A DNA stretch of 64,000 nt from Symbiodinium microadriaticum (taxonomy: Eukaryota; Sar; Dinophyceae; Suessiales; Symbiodiniaceae): NCBI GenBank assembly GCA_001939145.1, contig LSRX01001157.1, positions 23,631 through 87,630 of the forward strand. The letters are read 5' to 3'. This document shows positions 41,999 to 53,483 of this stretch, piece by piece (the stretch's first letter is position 1; every line of letters starts with the position of its first letter). The position numbers and the translations under genes were made by a program. The notes below the pieces were generated by a model. The model had not been told where the DNA came from. It did no database searches and worked only from the letters and a program-made list of their open reading frames with translations.

Positions 41999-42051
41999 AA
42001 TTCCCCAGTCGCTGAGCAGAGCTGTAAGCTGTAATTAACTTGCATCTCCAG

Positions 42052-43889
42052 AGGCCTCCAGTTCCACAGGGTCGACAACTACTTCTTCATCAACCACCAC
42101 AACGGTGTGCTCACCTGTACTGGACTTCTCCATCGAGATCATGGAGGGTATCTGTGACCTTTCGAACTGGGGCATGCTGTCTGCTGATGCCGTCAGTTGC
42201 GAGCCAGCAACAACTCCGTTTGTGCAGCTTGCACTTGCGAACAAGATGTTCAGCCATTGCGGCGCCTGGTGCCTTTTCGATTTCAACCAGCCGGACGAGG
42301 TTTCATTTTATTGGAACAATGCAGAGAAATGCTTCCAGCAGTCTGGCTTTTGCAACTCCGAGCATCCAGAGGAGCAAGAGCTGGCTGTCGCAAGACAGAA
42401 GAGCTTCTGCAGCACCACAACGACTTCCACAGGCACAAGCATCACTTCCACGACCACCGTGCAGCACGTTATCCAGCTGCCAGCTGATGTCTCAGTCAAC
42501 ACGGTAGAGGGGCGCATCGTGGAAAGCACGCTGTGGGAAGCACTTGCCCTCATGGAGATGCAGGCCGATTCCTTGGTGACGGCCACAGCTTGGGGAAACG
42601 TCACCGTGGTGAAACTCCGCAGCTTGGCCGCTGACTTCGACAGTTCGGATCGTGTGGTGTTCAGCACCGGTGGTGCTGGTGGTGTTCGTGGTGTAACAGT
42701 TTCGGTCCCGCTGCAGTTGGTGCAAAACTTGATGCAGGGGGCGAACCCGATGCTCGCAGTAACGGAGGTCTTGCCGGATGTGTCCGAAGCCATGCCCAGC
42801 AACGGCGAGGGCAGCAGCCAGGTTGTGTTGAACTCTCCAGTCGTCGAGATCTCCATCCTGCTGGAAGCTCAAGGCAAAGTATCCGTGGCCGCTCTTTCGG
42901 ACTTGGCAGAACCTATTCTTGTCAGACTGAGCGATGCCTCACAGCAGCCACAGGATGTTTGCGCGTTTTTCGATCACACTTCACGCGCCTGGAGTTCCGT
43001 GGGACTGCAGGCGATTTCCGTGAATGACTTGAGCGGGAGGTGGTGTCAAAGCACCCATCTGTCGATGCTCGCCATCGTGCACGTGGTTCCGTTTGAAGGT
43101 CTCATCGCCGAGCCAGACACCAGCTTCGAGTTGACATCCATAGCTCTTGCTTGTGCCAGCCTCTTCGCAGGGGGTGGCGTGCTGTTCCTCCTTTGGTACT
43201 ATCGATGCAAACCGGCACGTGGGGGCTCTGTGCAAATCCAGGGTAAGGGAGATCAGACCTTCGTTGTTACATATTCGCGCTCCACAAGAAGTGAACATGA
43301 ACCAGACGAGCCCATGAAGTCGATCTCCACGAAATCTTTGAGCTTCATACCATTTCGGTCCGAGGCTTCGGCTTCAGCCGCCAGCAAGGTCCACATTGAG
43401 TGGAACATCCAGGCGAATGATTGGAAGACCCGACTCCACGACTTGGAGGGCTGGACGGGCGACTTGAAGCAACACCACGCAACGCAGGCTGCAGAAGTGG
43501 GGCGGGGGCGGCCGGGGCCCGCCTCTACAGACGCCCCCAAAGATGCACCAGATTTGCTTGCCACGCTGAAGCGTGCAGAGACGGCAGCCATGGAAGAGGC
43601 TGAGCGACTGGAGTTCTTGGTCGAGGTAGATGCACCCGTGCCAGTGGATTCTCTGCAAGTGGCCGAAGATCCTCAAAAGGTGGCCAGGCCATCCTTCTAC
43701 AGGAACGGAGAAGCTGTTCTCTACTTTTCGATCACGAATCAATGTTGGCTGCTGGCACGGATCCAGGGGGACCCCGCATGGATGAACTCAGAAGAGCAGA
43801 TTGATCGCGAGCCTGGGTTCTTGCTCAGGAAGCTATCTTATGGTAGCATGCTAGGAACCTTTAGTAATACTGTGTTGTTGAGTAGCTGA
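42052..43889 (+). CDS. main exon of membrane protein gene, copy 2
   Basis: Follows the conserved acceptor CTCCAG and is open to the stop at 43887. It shares the architecture of copy 1 (Thr-rich Cys ectodomain, GPS-like CAFFDHTSRAW ... STHLSMLAIV, TM helix, tail) with roughly 25 residue changes and a one-codon deletion in RSTRSEHEP. Changes cluster in the second half, several next to each other (for example VDPPVPLDSVQ to VDAPVPVDSLQ). The upstream signal-segment exon of copy 1 is missing: tandem-array DNA lies there instead. This copy therefore lacks an obvious secretion signal unless a new 5' exon is used, and may be a decaying or re-promoted paralogue. Confidence 0.6.
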
Positions 43890-43937
43890 AACTAGTGGTA
43901 AGTTCCTCAGCCAGAGCCCAGGATTTTCTTCCCACAG

Positions 43938-44086
43938 GCGAGCTTCCTCACTACGACTGCATCCTACCGGGTCCGAAGCAGCTGCGACATCGGGTTCCCC
44001 TTAGCCAGCTCCGACAGAGATTGCGATGTGGGGAATCCGTTCACGTCCATGTACCTTGGTTAGGGCTTATAGGATTTAGGATGTAA
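43938..44086 (+). CDS. SH3-like module exon, copy 2
   Basis: Same acceptor (CCCACAG ending 43937) and protein as 5249-5397, with one Leu-to-Gln change (VPLSQLRQRL). Confidence 0.45.
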
Positions 44087-44351
44087 GGCTTGCAGGGCTC
44101 AGGGTTTTGGGTTTAGGGTAATTTATCGGCGTCTGGGGGCTTGGGTCGGGTTTACAAGCGTTCACCTTTAACGGTTCTTGCAGGATTTGGGCCACCGACC
44201 AGTCACACTTATATCACGTGGATTCACGAGCCGAAAGTTCTAAGGCTCTTTGGAACCAAACCTTCATTCGGCATTTGGGTTTGGGGTAGTAGCAACTCAT
44301 ATCATTACAGCTTAGCTTTCAAGGAGTCTATGGCGATATAAGATATCTTGA

Positions 44352-44804
44352 ATGGAACCTGATCTGGGAAAATCTGTGCGCTTGGTGCATGTTTCGGGTC
44401 CCCAGGTAGAGGAGGTGACTCGCGGGCGGAGAAGCAGAGCAAGCCGGACGTGGTCTTGGAAGTCCGGCCACATACACAAGATCCCTCCAGTTGCCATGAC
44501 GACAGTCGATCCTTATGCGGTGACCCTTAGCTCAGGCGACACAATCAATGTTGACCTGGGAAGAATTCGCCGCTTCTACGAGACAGGCAGCCGTGTTCGT
44601 GTCTTTCGAGGACGACATGGTTGGCACTACGGAACCGTCTTTGAGGACGCCGTGGAAGCAGCAACGACAACATCAGATTCATTGTTGGCCAAGAGCATGG
44701 AAAGCGTTAATGCAGACAAGCACATCCAGGTTCGACTAGACGGCACGGACGATGTTGTCCCTATGTCGTGCTATCTTGTACACAGCTGTTTGTTTTCCTT
44801 TTAA
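44352..44804 (+). CDS. C-terminal exon, SH3-like repeats, copy 2
   Basis: Open frame parallel to 5720-6172 with the same length and stop. It holds RTWSWKSGHIHKI, GSRVRVFRGRHGWHYGTVF and VRLDGTDDVVPMSCYLV. No frameshift separates the copies, so the coding capacity of the tail is retained. Confidence 0.45.
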   Translation: MEPDLGKSVRLVHVSGPQVEEVTRGRRSRASRTWSWKSGHIHKIPPVAMTTVDPYAVTLSSGDTINVDLGRIRRFYETGSRVRVFRGRHGWHYGTVFEDAVEAATTTSDSLLAKSMESVNADKHIQVRLDGTDDVVPMSCYLVHSCLFSF

Positions 44805-45472
44805 TAAAGTAGACATGCAATTAAGGATGCCGCGTCGATTGGATTCGCACCGCGTGAAAACTGACGTGATCGGACATTTTTGAGGGACACATCTTGAACT
44901 GAGCCATTTGAGCACAAGGGCCTCGGCTGTTGGTGAAGTTGTGGGAGATATGTTCAAGTGCGGAGCCGATTTGCTTTGCGAGCATTGACTTGGCGACACC
45001 CGGGCGTCGCCCAAAGGCGTCATGCAACAGAGCAGAACAGCAGATGCTACCGACTCGTTTGAGCTTTAAACTTAAACTTTGTAGTCCAGGGACCTGTAAT
45101 TAATCGGAATTTGCACTCTATGGGTTGTATTGGAGTCCCCAGTTTTGCGGACAGCAACCGTCGCATCTGCTGTTGGATTGAAATGTTTTAGGAAATATCG
45201 CGCCGAAGACATTCTTTTCTGACCTGTACGTGCCTCGCTGCGTTTGTACGCAGTCCCGGCTCCCGCAGTAATTCAGTTGGATGCACGCCAGCCAGCAAGA
45301 ACAACTGGTGCTCTGCGCACGTGTGAACCAAGCTTGCACGGGCCAGAGCTTCAATTGAAACACAGGACGCTTAGGGCTTGCGGAGTTTTGGTAATGAAGG
45401 TATCCTCGCATACAGAGCCTGTTTGCCTTCCGAAGATTGACTTAGCCACGCTCAAAAATGCCCTGAGACCGT

Positions 45473-45631
45473 CCTAAGACATAGTCTTGAGGCAACCGCT
45501 GCCTTTTTGAGTTTGCAACGTGATGCTGCGTTCTGGCAACCAAAATGGGCGACTATAACAGCCCCTCGGGGATTTGATTTTTCGGTCCTGTATCATCGAC
45601 GAATGTGTGAAGCACTGGTCGTGGAGCCAAC
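45473..45631. repeat. partial copy of the 7.05/8.71 kb repeat
   Basis: Matches 8877-9031 from GTCCTAAGACATAGTCTTG to GAAGCACTGGTCGTG. It follows the duplicated segment here just as the full repeat follows copy 1 at 7051. Confidence 0.85.
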
Positions 45632-48400
45632 GGCGTGAGGAGGTCTGGAGTCTCGGATCCTAGAGCCTGGAGCAAAGGGAAATTTACAAGGCCCCGCCGA
45701 CTGTCTTCAAAACAAAGGCTTACGTAGAAGGCATTTGTTAGACGTGGTAGCTTCAGCTTGAGACTTTTGTTGTGATGGAAGCCGCGGCCCATACGTAGGG
45801 GGTCCCCGCAAGGCTCTCCGTAACAAGTGTCTTCAATTGGAGGCCCCCGCAAGGCTCTACGCGACAGTTTAATTGCCGAAACTCGACATCATAAGCGTCC
45901 TGCACGCATGGGCTGCTGCATGTCACTTGTTGCCGCGCAACTTCGCTGTCTCAAGGTTTCGAAGGTTTTTAATGTGAAGGAATCGAACCAGAATCAGAGA
46001 TGTTCTCTGAGCCTGGCGGCCGGCATGTGGAGGCGCAATCGGCTAGAGAGTCACTCTGCTTCTGCCGGCAGACCCCCCAAATTGGACGATGCCCAAGCTC
46101 ATTACAACCAGCTTCTCTGCGATCTTGCAGCAACACGCAAGCCACTGAAGGCAAGCTTTCGCCGATTCACGAAGCCACTGCCAAGCTGATATGGAAGGCT
46201 TCGCACGTCATGGGATGAGCTTTGGGCGAGGTGGTCACGTCCTTTACGAAACAGATCCGCCGCTGCAATTGACATGCCGTCTGAAGAAGGGGCACTTTTC
46301 CGGGCAGCTCGCGCGTGCACTCCCGGTTGCACCCGTGCCACAACATCGGACAGCTGCTCTGACGACGCCGCAGAACTTTTGGCAGCTGGCACAAGCAGCA
46401 CAAGTGACGTTGTCTGCGGGCATTCAGAGCAGTACATCCGTCAGCCCCGGCATGCTGTCGTCGACCGCCACCACCGAAGATGTCGAAGCTTCAACAACTG
46501 AATCAAGCAGTAGCCTCAGCAGCACCGTTGGAGCATCAACAGTAGTGTGCCCGTGGGAAGAAGTGGTGATGTTCGGACCCCTATAGTGCTGCGACCAAGA
46601 ATTGCTCTTCCTGCCGGCGTATGCTTTGCAGGCATCAAGGAAGCGTTTGCGGATGTGTGCCTTAGCCTTCCCTCTTCGATTGTATGATGTGTCATAACAT
46701 TGAAGCCGCACAGCCGCACCCAAAACGGCCGAGGCAGCTCCGCTCTCAGCAACGCGCACTTCAGAAAAAAAAACGGCTACTCGGGGATGGTGGAGATGCC
46801 TCCCACATGTACAGCTGCAATGAGATTTGCAAGAACCTTTGTGAAATCTTGCATCCATCTCCAGCAAGATGTCCGTACCTTTGCAAGACAAGATTTGGTT
46901 CTATCTTACACATCGCACAGGTGTTTTGCATTCAGGGCCGGTGCTCCAGCGTCATAAAAAAAACAGGTGTACGAGGAGTCCGGCTCATTGCAGACGCCGT
47001 GCAGGCCAGGTCTTCAGCACGGAGGCCGAGGTCGGATGCCAGAGACACTACGCCGCCACACTCTTAGCAGGTTTTTGTTTTTTGAAGTGTGGGAGCCGCC
47101 CCGCCATCGTTTCCATCGACTCACGCAGTGCAAGCCAGGAGAATACTGCAAAAAAGCGGGCTGCCAGTTGGTCAAACGAACGAGACTTGTCCGAGCGTGT
47201 GTGCATTCGTCATGACTTCAGCCCAACATTGCATATGCGAGATTATACGAGCTTGCACTTCACATACTTCTCTGTCAGATGAAGATCCGGGCTTTCCACC
47301 CTTAAGGAGTTTCTGAGCCGCTTGTGCAGGGTGTCAAGAGTGCAGACTAGAGCCCAACCTGGAACCAACGTTCAGCATGAGCAGATCTTGAGTCCCGAGT
47401 CTCCTGGGCGGTTGTTAAAATGATGATCCCTTCTTGGGTATCCTAAATTTCAGCTGCCGTATTATATGAAGGACCCAAAAAGGGACCGTACATTCGTCAA
47501 CCACACTCCTAGAGCCTGGATCAAACGGAAGTTGAATTCGGGGAAAGATAGCAGAGATCCCGGCTTAGCCGGGAGTTTGACATGTGAGCCTCGGATTTCT
47601 TCTGCAAGCATGGGCTGCTTCATGTTCATGTTATGAGGAAGACTGCTGCGCCGCGCAACACTGCTGTCTCAAGTGTTTATTGTGAAGTCGAATGCCCGAC
47701 ATGCGACGGTCTCCGAGTCTCGTGGCCGGCCTGTGGAGGCGCAATGGGCAAGGGAGGGTTTGTGCTTTTGCCGGCAGACTCCCAGGTAGGACGACGGCCA
47801 AGCTCATTACAAGCAACTTAATGATCGCAGTGTTACAACTGGCACTTTTGCTTTGTGCCATACACAAGAATTTCTTGCCGGCTCCTTGCAAGCTTCTGGC
47901 AATTACTCGCAGGGAAGCTCTTGTACCGCACTGCAAGTTTACATGGTAGTAGCCGGAGCAAGGGTAAGGTGGCCCAGGCCTTTTGACGTTGCCTTCGTCT
48001 GCTATCAAAGCGGTTGTGGTTTCCACGTACATTTGCAAAAGGGTCTGCAACAGGATACTGCTTGTGAGTCATCGTATGCTGACGTATGCTCACACCTCTT
48101 TGACGGGAGTCTCGTCGCTAGGCCGCTAGGTTCAAGAGGAGCAAGCGGCAAGTCGTGCAAGACATACAGCGACCTGTCGCTTGTGCCCTCGTGTGATGGC
48201 TGGGGTGGAGATGCTTACTGCCTCCTTCGTCCATGTTGCTGTACCACTGTGCAGTTATGTGCGCCGAGTCTTTGTGCCAGTGGAGGCTTTGGCTGTTCCT
48301 CATTCTGGCCCGGCGGGTCGAGGCCGCTGTGTAGCAGGTGAAGCGCGGCTTGTGTGCTCAAACACACCGTCGTGCAAGGCCAAGAACTTCTCCCTATCCA
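45632..48400. other. no assignable gene; contains a diverged internal repeat pair
   Basis: About 45,900-46,110 and 47,605-47,820 share GCATGGGCTGCT, CCGCGCAACxxTGCTGTCTCAAG, GTGGAGGCGCAAT, TTTTGCCGGCAGAC and CCAAGCTCATTACAA in order. A related block (TCCTAGAGCCTGGA) lies at 45,659 and 47,507. A 131-codon Ser/Thr-rich + frame (46,191-46,586) is open but not recognisable. Confidence 0.5.
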
Positions 48401-48429
48401 ACCGTGCCAAGAAATTCGATGCTTAACCT

Positions 48430-48775
48430 CAGCAGAATGTCGCACATGCGCTGCACAGGCCAGATACTGGCTTGAGCTCAGCCCGAGTGGCACGGCGCCA
48501 TCCGAGCGGTATGGCCACACCATGGTGTGGAGTCCGGAGGCGGACGGATTCTACATATTCGGTGGGGTCGTTGATGGCCCGGGCCCTGAGAACACGTCAG
48601 GGGCAGCACGTAGGCTGCATGCGGTTTGCGGGGGCGTTCACTGAGGCAGCCGTCGCAACGACGTATGGCTCTACGCGCGTCAGGCCGGCGAGAGCAATCG
48701 CGAGCTTAATTAAGTGGCTCATTGCTTATGCAATGCAAGATTCGAGTGCTAAGCACTTCCCGACCCAGTAACCGA
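48430..48775 (+). pseudogene. Kelch-type repeat unit 1
   Basis: The frame YWLELSPSGTAPSERYGHTM, then VWSPEADGFYIFGG, matches the start of a Kelch blade (W-x-x-L-x-P-S-G-x-x-P-x-x-R-x-x-H-x-x-V-W, G-F-Y-x-F-G-G). The closing part of the blade (NDVWLYARQAGESNREL) is present about 50 codons later but in another frame. So either an intron or an indel near the short G run at about 48,628 separates them. Confidence 0.6.
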
Positions 48776-48879
48776 CATGGTGTAGTCGTGCAACGATGAG
48801 GAGGTGCTTTTTTCGTTGAAGCAACAGACTGGTAGCCAGGCAAAGCCCAGACACAGGGCGTTCTCCTTGCGGCACCTTC

Positions 48880-49262
48880 CATGAACCAATTGGAACTGCA
48901 GGCAATTCTCCACGAAGAGATGTTCAGAGTCATACATGTCTCGCAGGCAAACAGCTGGGAACAGCTGAGCCCGAGTGGCACGGCGCCGTCTGCGCGGACT
49001 GCTCACACCGCGGTGTGGAGTCCGGACGCGGACGGATTCTACACGTTCGGTGGGTGTTATAGCCCGGGCCCTGAGAGCGCGTCAGGGCCGCACGTCAGCA
49101 GGCTGCAATGCGGTGTGCGTGGGGGGGCTTGCTGAGACCATGGCGAACTCAACGACGTATGGTTCTACGCGCGTCAGGCCGGCGAGAGCAATCGCGAGCT
49201 TAATTAAGTGGCTCATTGCCTCTGCAATGCAAGATTCGAGTGCTAAACACTTCCCGACTCAG
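48880..49262 (+). pseudogene. Kelch-type repeat unit 2
   Basis: NSWEQLSPSGTAPSARTAHT then AVWSPDADGFYTFGG. The strand LNDVWFYARQAGESNREL follows in a shifted frame after a 7-G run near 49,121. Confidence 0.6.
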
Positions 49263-49382
49263 TAACCGACATGGTGTAGACGTACAACGATGAGGAGGTG
49301 CTTTTTTCGTTGAAGCACAGGCTGGTAGCCAGGCAAAGCCCAGTCACAGGGCGTTCTCTTTGCGGCACCTTCCACGTCCCAA

Positions 49383-49739
49383 TTGGAACTGCAGGCAATT
49401 TTCCACGAAGAGATGGTCAGAGTTAGACATGTCTTGCAGGCGAACAGCTGGGAACAGCTGAGCCCGAGTGGCACGGCGCCGTCTGCGCGTTGTTCCCACA
49501 GGGCGGTGTGGAGCCCTGCAGCCGACGGGTTCTACACATTCGGTGGGTCGTACTATGGCCCGGGCCCTGGGAGCACGTCAGCAGGCTGCGATGCGGTGGG
49601 GGGGTGGGTTCACCGAGGCAACTATTTCAAGGACGTATGGTTCTACGGGCGTCAGGCCGGCGAGACCCATCGCGAGCTTAAGTGGCTCATAGCTCATGCA
49701 ATGCAAGATGCGAGTGCTAAACACTTCTCGGCGCAGTAA
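49383..49739 (+). CDS. Kelch-type repeat unit 3 (uninterrupted)
   Basis: The only unit open from end to end: NSWEQLSPSGTAPSARCSHR, AVWSPAADGFYTFGGSYYG, a linker across a G-rich run, then NYFKDVWFYGRQAGETHREL and KWLIAHAMQDASAKHFSAQ. It shows the intended product of the array: a complete Kelch blade of about 60 residues plus a helical linker. Kelch blades assemble in sets of five to seven into a beta-propeller, usually a protein-interaction platform. Neighbouring units suggest tandem exon duplication. Confidence 0.65.
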   Translation: MELQAIFHEEMVRVRHVLQANSWEQLSPSGTAPSARCSHRAVWSPAADGFYTFGGSYYGPGPGSTSAGCDAVGGWVHRGNYFKDVWFYGRQAGETHRELKWLIAHAMQDASAKHFSAQ

Positions 49740-49847
49740 CCGACCTGGTGTAGACATACAACGATGAGGAGGTGCTTGTTTCGTTGAGGCACAGGCTGGT
49801 AGCCAGGCAACGCCCAGCCACAGGGCGTTCTCCTTGCGGCACCTTCC

Positions 49848-50240
49848 ATGAACCAATTGGAACTGCAGGCAATTTTCCACGAAGAGATGTTCAGAGTCAG
49901 ACATGTCTTGCAGGCGAACAGCTGGGAACAGCTGAGCCCGAGTGGCACGGCGCCATCCGCGCGGCATCACCACGCCATGGTGTGGAGTCCGGAGGCGGAC
50001 GGATTCTACGTGTTCGGTGGGGAATTTGCACATGACGGCCCGGGCCCTGCGAGCACGTCACGGGCAGCGCGACAGCAGGCTGCGATGCAGTGTGCGGGCG
50101 GGATCACTGAGGCAGCTGGTATTACCTCGGCGACTTCTGGTTCTACGGGCGTCAGGCCGGCGAGGGCAATCGCGAGCTTAAGTGGCGCATGGCTCATGCA
50201 ACGCGAGATTCGAGTGCCAAACACTTATCGATACAGTAAC
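49848..50240 (+). pseudogene. Kelch-type repeat unit 4
   Basis: NSWEQLSPSGTAPSARHHHA then MVWSPEADGFYVFGGEF. The second half (YLGDFWFYGRQAGEGNREL) is in a shifted frame. After the unit, the shared spacer (TAACCGACCTGGTGTAGACG...CCCAGCCACAGGG) stops at about 50,328. Confidence 0.6.
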
Positions 50241-50451
50241 CGACCTGGTGTAGACGTACAATGCTGTGGAGGTGCTTTTTTCGTTGAAGCAACAGGCCAG
50301 TAGCCGCAAAGCCCAGCCACAGGGGGGCGCCATGTCTACGGTGCATGCGTGAATTGCATCGAAGGTGCACGGCCATATTTTTTCTAAGGTGCACGAGGGC
50401 GCGGGCGCATGCGCTCTGTCCGACAGCTTTCTTGACTCCGAATGCATATAG

Positions 50452-50454
<3 letters not shown>

Positions 50455-50496
<42 letters not shown>

Positions 50497-50600
50497 CATA
50501 TATATATATATATATATAGTTTACTTTAATAAATACACACACACATATATAAATAAATGAATAAATATAAATATAAATATAAATATAAATATAAATATAA

Positions 50601-50631
<31 letters not shown>

Positions 50632-50640
50632 TACACACAT
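50455..50640. repeat. TA and AAATAT microsatellites
   Basis: (TA)n at 50461-50517, ATAAAT variants, then (AAATAT)n to about 50,612 and (AT)n to about 50,632. Confidence 0.95.
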
Positions 50641-51148
50641 ACACATACATGTACATATCCAGAGCCCTAAACCTTTGCAACTCGGTAGCTGGGGCGGTAA
50701 CCACGATGCACAAGCTGTCGGTGAAGCTCTAGATGCCCAAAGAAGTATGCCAGCTAGGACGGCCGAGCAGTCCTTCTTTCTACCACAAGCCTTCGGGCAG
50801 GTCTTTTCCCCTGAGCATTCGTAGCAGTGGTGTAGCCAGCAATGTGTTACAGCGCACAAGTGATTCACTTGCATGACCCGTTCCCCCTTCCGAAATTCAA
50901 GCTTTTCACTTTTCAGATTCCTCAGGCACCTCACAGTCTAGTGGAGGAAGACCGTCTTAGTCTTGTCGACGTCTTCGGGCCGACCTCATCTGATCGTCTT
51001 CTACGATACGGGATTGATGTTGCATCTGGTAGTAGAGCTCTATTTCGCGACTTCCACCGCTCTTGGTTAAGCGGTTTGCCAGTTGGGCCTCCGAATGGAC
51101 CCACCGAATGATCAAATCTGTACTGTACTTGTGCCTCCTTCAGGCTTA

Positions 51149-51882
51149 TCAATTCCAGGTCTGTCCGACGTTCCGCTCCTTGGACCACCAGAACCTCGGA
51201 CGGTTCGAGTTGGCAGCATCCACCCAAGCATACACTGCCAGTTCTTCACCGGCCGGGAAGGCATGAATCAGCATCCGGTGCTGCTTCCTTTGCCTCACAT
51301 TCTGAACCAACCGGTTAGACTTGATGATTGTCTCATCTCGGCTGGTTACCACCTCAGATAGCAGCAAACTCACCTCAGCAGAGATGTGTGGCGAAGTTTG
51401 TTGTGCCAGCCAGCTCAAACTGCCCAGAAGTGCTCTGAGCTGATTCTTCTCTCTCTCACTCGTCTCTGCGTGCCGTCGCCGCTTTCGACTGGCGTTCAGA
51501 GATATTTCCCGGCGACCCTCAACATACTGCGCTTGGCTCAGTGCATAACCTTCCTTCACCTTTTCCGCCTTGACACCACACTGAACAAACACAACCTTTG
51601 CCCAACCCCCGCCTTGGAACCGATGTTTGATTTGTCGAAGAATGTGCTGCAACTGTTTGTCTTCGTCGCAACCTGCAAACAGAAAATCATCCACATGACC
51701 CGGAGCAACCCCCGAAGTTGGCGTGTGACGCTCCATGCCCACATGCAGGCATCACTCCAGGTCCCCTCAAGACCCAAGCTTCCGAAGAACTCCGACACCG
51801 ACCTGTGCCACTCCAGTGGAGCGTCCACGAGTCCGTAGCTGGCTCGCTTGAGCCTGGAGATGCTTCCTCTGGGAACCTTCAT
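51149..51882 (-). pseudogene. copia reverse transcriptase and RNase H start, frameshifted
   Basis: Two overlapping frames. One carries RLKRASYGLVDAPLEWHRSV, the copia L-x-x-A-x-Y-G-L-x-x-A-P block. The next has GHVDDFLFAG with the catalytic V-D-D in place of Y-V-D-D, followed by LGSLSWLAQQTSPHISAEVS (connection domain) and YAWVDAANSNR (RNase H start). The switch lies near 51,690-51,740. The upstream fingers region (AQAMGMRWILTWKHREDG) is at 52,160-52,090 in yet another frame. Confidence 0.75.
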
Positions 51883-52182
51883 AGCATCGCATATTTCATC
51901 ACAGGGTATGCAATGAAGAAACGAGGGTATTCTCGACTTTGGAGGAATGCCCCCGACACATTCCCTTTGTACACAGTCCAGGATCGGTTTGCAGCTTGTT
52001 GCAAAAGCATCTGTCTCGATTGACGAGACGTTCCTGTACTGGAGCAGTTGTGCTTCGGTGTTTGTAGGCTGGGTCTTGGTAGCCTAATAAGACTGCACGG
52101 GCCTCGGCCTTCCGAGTGCCATCCTCGCGATGTTTCCATGTGAGGATCCACCGCATTCCCATGGCCTGTGCCTTGCTGGGCT

Positions 52183-53258
52183 TCACGTGTGCAGGTAAGC
52201 TCTCGAAAGCTTGGGCAGCAATGAAATTCCGTACTTCACCCGCCTTAGCAGCAGCAAACTGTTCTCGCTCTTCAGGGCTCTAAGTCTTCTCTCGAACCTC
52301 AACAGCCTCCGTCTCACGGCTGCAACCATGTAACAAGAGAAGTCTGTCATGGCCTTCTGCCACTCTCGGTTGGTTTGAGGCATTTCAATTTCAACCTCCA
52401 CGCGAGCCCTTTCATCCTGCCAGAACGATTGTTCATGTTCAGCCCAGTCCTTGTCCTTGATTTGTGACCACCAGCACTCTCCAGTTTCCTCAGTGAGTCG
52501 AGGCCTCTGCCTGGGGCTGGATGGCGGATTCCAGACCTCAGCTGGAATGAGTTCTTCATCAGAGTCCTGTGTCGGCGGCAGTGTGGCCGGTCGCTTACCC
52601 AGAACCCGGTATCGGATCGGCTGCTTTTCCTCAGCAGGGTCCCGGGATCGCAACCACTCCGTGTCACTCGGCCGATTGGCCGATGCATCCTCGTACTGGT
52701 TCCCACCAATTTGCTCAGCGACCCGAGTGAAACTTTACGGTGTGGAGTCTGCTTCTGGCATCGCTTCAACTAGCTCTTCACGCTGGGAAGCCCTTCTAAC
52801 TTCTTCCACACAGCACTTAATCAACTGCCGACCTCGCACGCACCAGATGTTTGACCCTGGCCGGAATGTCCCATCAGGATTCCGATCTTCAGTTGCCAAG
52901 ACACGGCATGTCCCATGAGGATTCCGATCTTCAGTTGCCAACACACGCGCTGCCGCGCTGGACCCATAAAGTAGCCCCGTTTGGATCCGGGTCCTTGTCG
53001 ATTCTTCGAGGAGTCCTGCTGTCGCCAGTAGTACACCAACTCACCTGGATGATAGTCCGTCACTGGACGACTCCTGGAATTAAGGGCCCTGTTGATCCTC
53101 TGCTGTGCGTTCCAGTCTGCATAAGCTTTTTCAGCCTCAAGTCGCCTCTGCATTGCCTGTTGGAACTCATTGTTGGGATTCTCTATCAGGAGTTCGGGAG
53201 GCAAAGCAGGGGTTGCAACATCAATGCGACCAGTCTCGTCTGGAACTTGGCCTAGCAC
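52183..53258 (-). pseudogene. copia integrase C-terminal and linker region
   Basis: The frame RRLEAEKAYADWNAQQRINR then YHPGELVYYWRQQ is the integrase C-terminal part of this lineage. PGSNIWCVRGRQLIKCCVEE follows in a shifted frame. A further frame (52,653-52,183) contains FWQDERARVEVEIEMPQTNR, the acidic linker that precedes reverse transcriptase. A 42-bp tandem duplication at 52,867-52,950 inserts 14 extra codons. Confidence 0.6.
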
Positions 53259-53483
53259 ATGCAGGGCAGGAGGGAAACCCCTACTGCCGTGGCCAAAGCT
53301 TCTTCCGCACTAATGCTGCCATCTTTGACTTTGACTTTGAGGGGCACGATCAGGCGCAGCTAGCAGCTAGAACATTGCTAGCAAACTCCGGGCAAGCCAC
53401 TACCAGAGAACTAGGAGGCAAGGAAACGGAGAAGCCTGGGGAGCTAGGGTACCTAGCAGCACTGAGCTTATCCATCACCATCT

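Larger units (their letters stand above)
42019..45455. repeat. segmental duplication, copy 2 (partner 3331-6800)
   Basis: Direct-orientation copy of 3331-6800, starting at the shared GAGCTGTAAGC just upstream of the main-exon acceptor and ending near 45,455. It abuts the tandem array on its left. Confidence 0.9.

Noticed and set aside
50931..51149. Candidate downstream long terminal repeat of the copia element
   Set aside because: No matching sequence was recognised near the 5' end of either element, so no LTR pair can be claimed.
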